Assembly: GCA_947561395.2 (NCBI GenBank)
Contig: OX387186.1
Span: 48,999,220 to 49,063,219, forward strand
Direction: 5' to 3'
Origin: Buxus sempervirens
Taxonomy: Eukaryota > Streptophyta > Magnoliopsida > Buxales > Buxaceae
Length of the DNA: 64,000 nucleotides
Shown: one piece after another, positions 9,919-19,700 of the stretch
Numbering within the stretch: the stretch's first letter is position 1
How the letters are laid out: every line of letters begins with the position of its first letter
The notes under the pieces: model-generated
The model's input: the letters and a program-made list of their open reading frames with translations, nothing else
The model's database searches: none
Told to the model about the DNA's origin: nothing
Translations under genes and position numbers: made by a program

Positions 9919-10165
9919 GTAAATGATTACTACTTTGAGGGTTTTTGTGTTTTTTTTTTGGTGTGGTCTTTTATTCTCTCCTTTGAATCTTTTGATTCTA
10001 CATAGTGGTTCGCACTTTTGGGTGGTCCCAAGGGGTAATCAACAACACCAAAAGGTAAATGATTACTACTTTTAGGGTTTTGTTTTTTTTTCTCTTCTTC
10101 ATTTTGTGTGTGTGTTTTTTTTTTTTGTGTGTGGTCTTTTATTCTCTCCTTTGAATCTTTTGATT
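9915..10165. repeat. Dispersed repeat with internal duplication, copy 2
   Basis: The phrase gtaaatgattactacttt and a T-rich gtggtcttttattctctcct block occur twice with ~130-bp spacing, joined by tctacatagtggttcgcact. The same units occur at 2385-2545. Confidence 0.55.
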
Positions 10166-10214
10166 CTTTGATGCATGTGTGTATGGGTAATAATTCATTA
10201 GTAATACTATAATG

Positions 10215-10340
10215 CTAGTGGGGTGCACGTGGAATACTGCTCGTAGAGGGAAGGAATAGTTTTAGAATTATCCAAAATTTAAATGAATAAGCAGATTTCA
10301 CGCTTCCCAAGGGACCTATTCTCATTATATATAGTATAGA
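10215..10340 (-). mobile_element. Short Helitron-like remnant, 126 bp
   Basis: On the minus strand the segment begins TCTATACTATATATAATGAG, preceded by A, like many plant Helitron 5' ends, and ends near CCCCACTAG. The base after CTAG is C instead of T and the hairpin is poor, so this is tentative. Confidence 0.4.
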
Positions 10341-11160
10341 TTAGGAGTGTTAATGGTCTGCCCACCCGACCCAATGACTAACCCGTTCTTGGACGAGCTT
10401 GGTCATGTATTGGCTGTCCTATAAGATCATGTTGGGCAAGATTTTTAAAAGCTCAACATTTTTTTGTGCAAGTTTGGTATGTATGGAAATTCTCAGGTCA
10501 TCCGACCGAATTCAATGCGCAAATTATACATTATAAATAAATTACAATATAAATTTTTTTAATATTTATATATAAAGTATTTGAATTAGGATTTTGAGCA
10601 TTGATAATCTTATCTTCTAGTATTCTTGTATTAATTTTCTTTGTATTTGTATATATTTTTTCTTATTCAAAACATATTTAATTATTATTTACATAATAAA
10701 ATGAATAAAACTTTTTCTTTCAAAGGGAAGGATTAGGTTGATTCACAACTTTTATTTATCCTATTTATAACGAGAATATGCCCCTTGGGAACCATGCCAA
10801 CTATAATGTACCCCTTTCCCAAAAATCCCTTATATATCATTGTTAAGATTCTTTAATATAAGGGGTATAATATTCATAACTGCCCTAATTCATTTAAGAC
10901 ATTCGCAGTTGCAAAACTGTTTCCTCCCTTTTCTTTTTACATACTCGGGGGCTGCTTGCGCTACGGATGTAGCAAATCATGTAGGACCCACTTAGAAAGC
11001 AAGAGTTCAATTCCATGGGATTCAATTTTGCTGATGTGTCATAACAAATTGGTAAAGAGGGTTCGTTATAGCAAGGGATTATTTTGTTTGGGATTGCAAT
11101 CCTTGAAAAAGAAAAAGGGGGCTAGAATCCAAGAATATTCTCCCTTCTCTTTACTAATAA
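10341..11160. other. Intergenic, AT-rich
   Basis: It contains a cccacccgacccaa-type segment near 10360-10400 reminiscent of other hAT subterminal repeats, but no second terminus was found. No gene is seen. The frame at 10956-11192 has no recognisable domain. Confidence 0.4.
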
Positions 11161-11602
11161 CTAGTGGAATGCACGCGCTATGCGCGTGTTAAAATAGAAA
11201 AAAAATGTCACTATTTATTATTATATTTTTAAGTAACATGACTTGTTACGACAAAGCACCATAATTTTTTTTAAATTTTAATTCCATAAAAAATAATATC
11301 ATTATATTTAAAAAAATAATTTTACTATATTTCAAAAAACGAAATAGGACATGGATTGCATAAATAGAATTTCGAGCTATGTGATCGCATTCAGAATTGG
11401 ATATGGATGTCTATTGGATTAGGATGGTCTCTTAATATGATAGTGTTTTAATCGGACATGAATATTTTAAATATAGAGATTAATTAAATATCTTTCAAAA
11501 CAATATGTATTTTAAATTTTTAATGAATATTCCCTTCTTCACTGTCACAAAATATCAGGCCAAGAATCTGACCAATTTGTTTTATAATAGTAATTATATT
11601 GA
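11161..11602 (-). mobile_element. Non-autonomous Helitron, 442 bp
   Basis: On the minus strand it starts TCAATATAATTACTATTATA after a host A and ends CATTCCACTAG before a host T. The hairpin CACGCGC-ATA-GCGCGTG lies 8 bp upstream of the CTAG end, a textbook Helitron 3' structure. It is a shortened relative of 3758-4503 with most of 4165-4455 deleted. Confidence 0.8.
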
Positions 11603-11630
11603 TGTGCAGGGCTGCACGTGTATCCTACTA

Positions 11631-11779
11631 GTGGGACCATATCAGCTGGAGCCTATGGTGGAAGATCTGCTGGTCTAACGGTGAGTGGGGTGTACATGTC
11701 AGCATCATTCACAGACGTGTACACCCCACTCACTGTTGGACCAGCAGATATTCCAGCAAAGGGCTCCAGCCGATTTCAA
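11631..11779. mobile_element. Hairpin MITE, well preserved
   Basis: Left arm 11641-11700 and right arm 11714-11774 are near-perfect inverted repeats (ctgctggtctaacggtgagt pairs with actcactgttggaccagcag), with a loop of about 13 bp. tactag occurs on both sides (about 11626-11631 and 11774-11780) as a possible target duplication. It lies about 300 bp upstream of the PPR start codon. A diverged copy lies at 2119-2261. Confidence 0.7.
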
Positions 11780-12083
11780 GTCCCTACTAGTAGCCTTTTA
11801 ATGGACGAACTTGGGCATACTTGTCCTAGTCTAACCATCAAGCTGGTGACAAAGACCGTATCTCTTATATATAACCTCCAACTCGGCCCAAGCCCGTACA
11901 ATGCACGGCCCAGCCCTAATCAGGATCACTTTCCTGATAGGAAAGCCATCGTAATGCTTCTACTTGAATCACATTCTGAACCGCCAACCCACCATAACAG
12001 GAACTTATAGCTGTTAAGTAAGTCGCCTCCCCGACTGTGAGAGGATTTCTGTAATCTGTAAACCTCAACTGTAATAACTTCCA
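11780..12083 (+). promoter_or_regulatory. Putative promoter and 5' UTR of the PPR-DYW gene
   Basis: This is the 300-bp interval between the MITE and the PPR ATG. A tatatataa-like stretch near 11863-11872 could serve as a TATA element. No other motif is assigned. Confidence 0.35.
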
Positions 12084-14774
12084 ATGTCCGCAACGGCATC
12101 ACCATGTCCATTATATCCTCCTCTTCCTTCACACACTCTCTCTTCCCGCCAAAACCAACCACCGGCAATACAAAGACAAAATCTCCGACCAACTCCTCTC
12201 ACCATCACCACCACCAATGGTAGAAAACCTGGACCCAAATCATGTCCAGCGGATTCATGGATTGAGGCCCTTCGGTCTCATACGCGGTCAAATCTCTTCC
12301 GAGAAGCCATATCTACTTACATTGAAATGACGGTTGCGGGTATTCCACCCAATAATTTTGCCTTTCCTGCAGTTTTAAAAGCTGTCACGGGTCTGGAAGA
12401 CTTGAATTCTGGGAAGCAATTGCATGCTGCTGCCATAAAGTTTGGTTATGACTCGTTGTCCATCACAGTGGCTAATGCCCTTCTTCATATGTACGGAAAA
12501 TGTGGCGATATAGGGGATGTGGTCCAATTGTTTGAAAGAATTCCTCATCCAGATCAAGTTTCTTGGAATTCAATGATTGCTTCATTGTGCCGATTTGAGG
12601 AGTGGGACCTTGCACTAGAGGCTTTTCGATCAATGCAATCAGGACATGTGGAGCCGAGCTCGTTTACTTTGGTTAGTGTTGCAGTTGCTTGCTCCCGTTT
12701 GAATAAGCATGTTGGTCTATGGCTTGGGAAGCAACTTCATGGATATGTTCTGCGAATAGGTGATGAGAAGACATATACAAACAATGCTTTGATGGCTATG
12801 TATGCCAAATTGGGGAGAATTTATGACTCAGAAGCTCAATTTCAGCTATCTGCAAACCATGGTGACATTGTTTCATGGAACACCATGATAAGTTCATTCA
12901 CACAAAATGATCTTTTTTTGGAGGCACTGAACCTCTTGTACAAAATGGTTTTTGAAGGAATTAAACCTGATGGTGTCACCATATCTAGCGTGCTCCCTGC
13001 GTGCACTCATTTGGAGATGTTGGATAAAGGAAAGGAAATCCATGCTTATGTCTTGAGAAACGATAATCTTTTTGAGAATTCTTTTGTGGGTAGTGCAATT
13101 GTTGACATGTATTGTAATTGTGGAGATGTTGAAAGTGGCTGTCAAGTCTTTTATGGGATCTCTGCTTGCAGAATTGGGCTTTGGAATGCAATGATTGCTG
13201 GTTTTGCACAAAATGGGCTTGACAAGGAGGCATTGAGGCTCTTCATTGAAATGGAAGAGACCACAGATCTCTGCCCAAACCCAACCACAATGGCAAGTGT
13301 ATTGCCAGCTTGTGTACGCTGTGAAGAATTTTCACATAAAGAAGGCATTCATGGATATGTGGTGAAGCGAGGTTTTGGGGGAGATAGGTTTGTGCAAAAT
13401 GCACTTATGGATATGTATTCTAGGATGGGGAAGCTGGAAGTTTCACAGCGGATATTTGAGTGCATAAAAGTTAGAGATATAGTTTCTTGGAACACCATGA
13501 TCACAGGCTATGTTATCAGTAATCGCAATGACGATGCATTTCTTCTAATATATGAGATGCAGAGAGTACATAAAGCAAAAGACAAGAACGATGATGACTG
13601 CAGTGATAACAACAATGATTCTTATAGACCAAATGCAATAACGCTGATGACTAGTCTTCCTGCTTGTGCTGCCCTAGCAGCATTAGCTAAGGGAAAGGAG
13701 ATCCATGCCTATGCTATTAAGAACATGTTAGCATCAGATGTTGCTGTTGGTAGTGCACTGGTAGACATGTATGCAAAATGTGGTTGCCTGACCTTAGCAA
13801 GGAGAGTTTTTAATGAGATGCCTAAACGAAATATTATCACATGGAATGTTCTCATCATGGCTTATGGAATGCATGGACAAGGAGAGGAAGCTATAGAGTT
13901 ATTTAAAAATATGGTGACTGAAGGATCCAGGGAAAGCAAAGTGAAACCAAATGAGGTTACATTTATTGCAATTTTTGCAGCTTGCAGTCACTCTCAGATG
14001 GTGAGCCAAGGCCTGGATTTGTTTCACAGGATGAAAGATGACCATGGTATTGAACCTACAGCTGATCACTATGCTTGCATTGTGGACTTGCTTGGTCGAG
14101 CAGGTCAGCTAGAGGAAGCATTCCAAATAATTGCTACCATGCCTTCTAGTTCTGACAGAGCAGGTGCATGGAGTAGCTTGCTTGGTGCTTGTCGAATACA
14201 CCAAAATTTAACTCTTGGAGAAATCGCAGCTGAGAATCTCATTCACTTGGAGCCTAATATTGCTAGCCACTATGTTTTACTCTCTAATATCTATTCATCT
14301 GCTGGGCTCTGGGACAAGGCAATGGAGGTCCGAAAGAACATGAAAGAGAGGGGAGTAAGAAAAGAACCAGGGTGCAGTTGGATTGAGTTTGGTGACAAGG
14401 TTCATAAGTTTCTGGTTGGTGATGCTTCTCACCCACAAAGTGCTCAGCTTCACGCATATCTTGAGACATTGACAGAGAGGATGAGGAAGGATGGATATGT
14501 GCCCGATACTTCATGTGTTCTTCACAACGTGGATGAAGATGAAAAAGAGTATCTTCTATGTGGGCACAGTGAGAAATTGGCCATTGCATTTGGTATCCTC
14601 AACATGCCTCCTGGCACCCCAATTCGAGTTACCAAGAACCTTAGAGTTTGTAATGACTGTCACACAGCAACTAAGTTCATCTCGAAGATTGTAGAGAGGG
14701 AGATAATTGTAAGGGATGTAAGGAGGTTCCATCATTTCAGAGATGGTTCTTGTTCTTGTGGAGATTATTGGTGA
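12084..14774 (+). CDS. PPR-DYW chloroplast RNA-editing factor, OTP84-like
   Basis: A single uninterrupted 896-aa frame. Residues 1 to about 50 are Ser/Thr/Pro-rich and basic, consistent with an organelle transit peptide. About residues 55-690 are PLS-type pentatricopeptide repeats (recurring VSWNTMI, NALLHMYGKCG, VDMYAKCG blocks), followed by E/E+ motifs (AGAWSSLLGACR, EPGCSWIE) and a DYW deaminase domain. The deaminase signature is visible: HSE at 828-830, CNDCH at 856-860 and the terminal CSCGDYW at 890-896. Overall sequence, length and repeat order closely follow Arabidopsis At3g57430/OTP84, which is needed for C-to-U editing of several plastid transcripts. Orthology is inferred from memory of that protein. 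An Asp/Asn-rich insertion (KAKDKNDDDCSDNNNDS) sits between two repeats near residue 500. The start is the first ATG and gives a plausible transit peptide. Confidence 0.93.
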   Translation: MSATASPCPLYPPLPSHTLSSRQNQPPAIQRQNLRPTPLTITTTNGRKPGPKSCPADSWIEALRSHTRSNLFREAISTYIEMTVAGIPPNNFAFPAVLKAVTGLEDLNSGKQLHAAAIKFGYDSLSITVANALLHMYGKCGDIGDVVQLFERIPHPDQVSWNSMIASLCRFEEWDLALEAFRSMQSGHVEPSSFTLVSVAVACSRLNKHVGLWLGKQLHGYVLRIGDEKTYTNNALMAMYAKLGRIYDSEAQFQLSANHGDIVSWNTMISSFTQNDLFLEALNLLYKMVFEGIKPDGVTISSVLPACTHLEMLDKGKEIHAYVLRNDNLFENSFVGSAIVDMYCNCGDVESGCQVFYGISACRIGLWNAMIAGFAQNGLDKEALRLFIEMEETTDLCPNPTTMASVLPACVRCEEFSHKEGIHGYVVKRGFGGDRFVQNALMDMYSRMGKLEVSQRIFECIKVRDIVSWNTMITGYVISNRNDDAFLLIYEMQRVHKAKDKNDDDCSDNNNDSYRPNAITLMTSLPACAALAALAKGKEIHAYAIKNMLASDVAVGSALVDMYAKCGCLTLARRVFNEMPKRNIITWNVLIMAYGMHGQGEEAIELFKNMVTEGSRESKVKPNEVTFIAIFAACSHSQMVSQGLDLFHRMKDDHGIEPTADHYACIVDLLGRAGQLEEAFQIIATMPSSSDRAGAWSSLLGACRIHQNLTLGEIAAENLIHLEPNIASHYVLLSNIYSSAGLWDKAMEVRKNMKERGVRKEPGCSWIEFGDKVHKFLVGDASHPQSAQLHAYLETLTERMRKDGYVPDTSCVLHNVDEDEKEYLLCGHSEKLAIAFGILNMPPGTPIRVTKNLRVCNDCHTATKFISKIVEREIIVRDVRRFHHFRDGSCSCGDYW

Positions 14775-15440
14775 TAATCACAAACTGTTTTTTCCCCCTC
14801 ATTAGAAGTAATTCTATTACTCATTGATCTCACCGGCAAGGATTAGGTGTCTTGTTAGGTATAGTTCAACTGTAGTTTTGAGGCATTAAAGTACAAAGAA
14901 TATGATGTAACTTAAAGATAAAGCTTTGAGTTTTGTATTTCCCTTTTAGCCAAATGTACACTAATACCTCTTATATTCATGAGAAAGGCCACTTTATTTG
15001 GCTTCATTAAGAATTTTTTCCTTTTCTTTTTCGTATTAAACATGATAGTTTATTTCTCTTCATTAAGAAGTCTTTGTTTGAGCATTGTTAATAGATCCTT
15101 CACACATAATCAGCGTAACAAGCTCTAACTGCCACTTGAAGCATACAAATGACTTTGCCTAATAAACAAATATTACAATACAGATTAAGAGTATGTGGAG
15201 TGATCATCTGTTCAATTAATTCAAACTCTATAATCTTGATAGGCTTTTGAATGTATGCCTTTTTCTTGTGTTGAAGCTTTTATGAATTGTAGAACTCACT
15301 AGGCTCAACTGCTATTGCCTTAAGTATTGAAGAAATAGCAAGCTAAGTGCAGCACTGATGATTGAAGAGCTCTATTGATATATTAAACAGCAGATCAAAG
15401 GCACTCCTACTGTGAAATAGCAACAGTAAAAAAAGGATGA
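14775..15440. other. 3' flank of the PPR gene
   Basis: AT-rich sequence with several aataaa/attaaa-like possible polyadenylation elements; no gene recognised. Confidence 0.4.
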
Positions 15441-15466
15441 AGCTAAATAGGTAAAATGTCTCTTAC

Positions 15467-15653
15467 CAGCCAACATGCTATCTGCAGAGACTCCTTGTTT
15501 TTCAAAGACATCTGCAACCTGTTTTAATGGCAATCTGTCGGTCTGAGGTATTTCATCAAGGGAGCGATAGATCTAGCCAGGAGAATGCGATGTGAATATC
15601 CACAATAATATATACTCACTTCCAACCAGATGAATAGCTGTTTCTGAACCCCT
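15467..15653 (-). pseudogene. Exon-like fragment(s) of an unidentified gene
   Basis: Minus-strand 15572-15467 is open between a ctggctag acceptor and a G/gtaagag donor and encodes YRSLDEIPQTDRLPLKQVAD and onward to SADSMLAG. A second open piece (15653-15620, GVQKQLFIWLE) lies 47 bp upstream with compatible phase, but 47 bp is very short for a plant intron. Composition looks like real protein. No family recognised; it may be a relic. Confidence 0.35.
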
Positions 15654-15781
15654 CTGCAATCAAATATTGAGTATACAGTCTTTCCACTTCCCTTGGACTA
15701 AATAAGTGATTTTCAACTTCAAAATTTGATTGCAAAACCATCTTTAGTGGACCAAGAAACTGATAACAAATTCCCTCTTTT

Positions 15782-15862
15782 CATGCATATAACATACCTG
15801 CAACTCCCAGTCTACCTGGATTACCAAGGTAACACCCATCAAAATTCATTTTTAGAAATCCA
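15782..15862 (-). pseudogene. LINE RNase H domain remnant
   Basis: The minus-strand frame reads FLKMNFDGCYLGNPGRLGVA then stops. NFDG followed by GNPG is the start of the RNase H domain that ends plant L1-like LINE polyproteins. It is isolated and truncated on both sides. Confidence 0.55.
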
Positions 15863-16635
15863 AGTGAAAAGTTCCCAAACATTGGTCTACTCTCATGTTA
15901 TTCAAAGAGCCACCTAGTTCCAGTCTCTCATCATCAAGTTCGGAGTCACACCTCTAACTTAACTCTGCAAGAAACACAGAAGGCTGCTTTAACATAATTT
16001 TTTCAGTTATTCTCTCAAGAATGTACAATTTATCATAAAAATTGGGATATAAACTGGTTTATTAATCATTAGAACACAACAATCATTAAGGTACTTAATT
16101 AGCTCATGAATCAGCAGGATCTCAATCCTCTATAAATGCGAAGAATTCTAGTGAGACTTGTAGATACTGTGATTCCACCCAAATCATTAAGGCTTGTGGT
16201 CAGTTTCAGACTCTCCATGACTATATCTGGTAAAAAGTCTCCATGGAGTACCTTCAATGGCCAAAAGTCTGGAGTAAAAATAAACATGAGTGAACAATCA
16301 AGTATGGTTCAGAAATTAAAATAGCAGACTGAAAAACCTTGAATCTTTTTTTGACAAGCTTGATTGAAAACTGCTAGTTTTTGGCTTGACAAGGCACTTA
16401 ATTACAAATTTACCAAATACCAAGTTTTAGATTAATCAATGTTTTACTACTGTTGATAAATGCTCTCAATGGGTCACCAATTATAAAATACTTACTAATA
16501 AGCCTAAGCAGAGCCAATATCAAACAACCTAGAAGGAAGCAGGTTAGAAAGGGGGGATTAGTATATCCGGGATGAAGTTATTTAAAAAACCAAACACTCC
16601 CGAATAATCGGCTCCGCCTGCAGTCCTCAGGATTA
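15863..16635. other. Intergenic sequence before the methyltransferase gene
   Basis: No supported gene. It may contain further LINE relics. The final ~100 bp, with a GC-rich cggctccgcctgcagtcc segment near 16610, is the likely promoter or 5' UTR of the next gene. Confidence 0.4.
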
Positions 16636-16716
16636 GTGCTTAGTGCTTACTACTTAGCTTTCCTTTCACGGCGGAGAATATTGTTTTGTTTTAAAGAAAG
16701 GAAAAAGCAGAAGAGG

Positions 16717-19700
16717 ATGCAGCTTCCCGCGCGTCTGATTAAGGCTCTATCTATTCCTTCTTCACCAGGAGCCAGCACGCTCCAAGAAATCGCCACCAAT
16801 CATAAGGGTTATTTCTCTTTCGCTCTCTATACTTACCTGTCTATCTACATTGGCGTGTCTAATGTCGGTTTTTGCTGCTATTTTACTAGAGCTCTGTTGA
16901 GCATTGGTCACATGAAACGTCGACTTCATGCATAAATTTGGTTTACTGTAGAGAATTTGAGAAAATTTTGTTGGTTCTGCCGGAATTTGGAGTCCCAATG
17001 GAAACCTTCGTACAGCTAAGAAATTTTCCTTTTTTTTTTGCGCTCTTTTGGGGGGATTTTTCTATGATATCTTAATTCGAAAAGGGTTTTATGGAAATTA
17101 AGAACAATGGAAGAAGTCCATCTACCCGGAAACCCTTTTGTTTCACTATATTTTTTTGGTGACTGATAACTGCAGTTAAATCCCAAGCTTCTTTACTGCT
17201 ATCCAACGACATTGCGATAATTGAGTGCAGTACATGGGTGTCACTCGATGTTTTCTCCTTCTTTATTTGCTGCTATATTGGATGGATTGCTTATAAATCA
17301 TGAATTGGTCGGTGTTCATTCTTAACCAATTTATAAACGTATACACTAACTTATTACTTGCAGATTCATCTCAAAATGATACCATTCAGTTATAAACTTG
17401 CCTACTTTATTTTCCTCAAATGGTTTAGGGTCTTTTCAAGTTCCTGCCACAAGGGCGATTACCCAATATAGGAATTGTGCATCGTAGCACATTAAGTGTA
17501 GTACGACTTTTGAAGTTCCTCCTATAAGGGTTATTGGAAGTGGAACTTATTTATAAAGAGAAAGAAACATCAAGGTATATGCCTCAAAAGGCTAAGGATA
17601 ATGATAATAGATAAATTACCTCAAAATTTTTTTTCCTGCATCCATTTCCTGTTGTTGTGGATAAGTATCCCCAGCAGCAACATTCTATGAACACAAGTTC
17701 TTACTATTTCTAAGTCCTTGAATAAAGGGCACGATCTTTACTCAGTCAGATCTTGTCCTAATTTGGCCCACAAGGAAGCTCTCTACTCTTCTACTTGGGA
17801 TCTTTAGAAATACCACCACATTGAAATGCACTCAGTATTTCCAGTGAATATGTACGACCTTTATCTTATGGAAAGTAGGAGGTCTGAGATTTTGATGTTA
17901 CACTGGATGGGAAGGAAAGAGGGAATTTGACTCTTCCTTCCAATCCTGGATATATTCCCCAAGGAAATGCCTTAGAACTTATTTAGAATGGAGTCCTGCA
18001 AGGGGGCTGATAATCTAATCCTTATAATATCCAAATCTGAATTATTTCTTTTTCTCTTTTCATGAATCAGAAAATAGGCCCAAGCAGGCATTTACATTTT
18101 TTTTTTTGCTTGATTACCTCCAAAACTTGGGCACCTATTATAAATCATTTACTTGGCGTCTGATGGTAACAGTCAACCCAAACATGCCAGATTGAAAGAA
18201 TTCATTTACCATATGCATACTACGCTTTGGGAATACATGGTTAGATGCAAGGTTTGCAATATTTCTACTGGGGGGCATGTCATCCCTTGTGCTTGGAGAT
18301 ATATTGCCGGCACAAAAGGAATTGGGCATGCCGTCAATATATTGTCATCATGTCATGCATGTTTCTGACACATACAACATCTCCCCCTTCATGCACTTCC
18401 CCATTTTATCATGGCACTGAAGGCTCCAGTGTGGAAATAATAGTCTAAATAATGGTTAGATGGAATAATCAAAGGAAGCGCCAGTAATAGAATCAGATGT
18501 TCCAGATTGAAACTAGCCATAGTAGCAATAGAGGCAAGAACTGAAAGTATATTCACCATCCTGTTATCCCGTATGACAATATATAAATAAGGAGATGGAG
18601 CTTTGTACTTCCTTCTATATCAATCTTCATTAAAGCGTTAATTTCTTGTTTGATAATGGTGCATCATTCTCATGCTTTGACCGTGGGCCATTTGGTTTCA
18701 AAATTTTCATTCACGTGGAATCTAGGTTAGGTAGTGGATTGTCAATAAAGTCATGAAGGACTTGCTTGAAATTGAGTAGTGGATTGGAGGTGTAGGCCTA
18801 AAAAGATTTTTGGTGCTCTCTTTACCCATCCAAAGGTAAACCCCAATTCCCATTGCACACCAATCCCAAGAGAATTTGACTATAAATACTGTTAGCTGCT
18901 GATTCCCTGTAACAGAATTGGTAGTCATTTATTTGGTTGGGCTTCAGTCCTATAGGTATTTGTGGGGTTGTCTTTTGATCATTGAAGTAGTGATCAGCAG
19001 GAGTTCTTGGAGATGTAGCATGTGTAGATCGAGATGGAGAGCCCATTGTTCATATGAAGGGCTTCCACTATTTTCTTCTGTTTCTCACCATGTATTCGTA
19101 TATAAATTCTCATTGCAATAATTACGGCCTTTATTGTATGATGGAAAATTAAAAGCTTGTCCTGGAATTTTGCAAGAATCCACAATTATCATGGCTCTTT
19201 AGATGCTCAGAAATGATTTTGGCTAATCATTCAGGGCCATTATTCTCTATAGAGATGTGTCTCCAGAAACGGTGGCCTCTTTCAGTGATATAGAAAACTA
19301 CTTCATTGGATCCACTTTCCTTTGTGGTGTTGAGGTTCCACTCTTTCTACAGATATAATCCTTTTTTGTAGTTCCATGGACTGAAAAACATGGGTGAAGG
19401 ATCAAGAACCGAGAAAGGTGAAGATATGAGATGGTGATACGTAGCAATAAGGAGATGTAGAATAGGCAGAGAAGATGGGGACTGGGGATGAAAAGACGAA
19501 GATGCCCAGTTAACAGAATTTGTGGAATATGGGACAACTTGCTGCAACAATCTGGAGGATACATTGCTGAGCTTGCTGGAGATACCATGGATGCTCAAAT
19601 TCTAGGAGTTCCCTACAGTGGATATTAAATTTCATTTTCACATTCTAGTAGTCTTTTGGTCTTGGGATTCTAGAGGTGCCTTCAACCAAAGGATGGGGAA

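Noticed and set aside
12894-13348. Minus-strand frames inside the PPR gene
   Set aside because: Shadows of the strongly supported plus-strand coding sequence.
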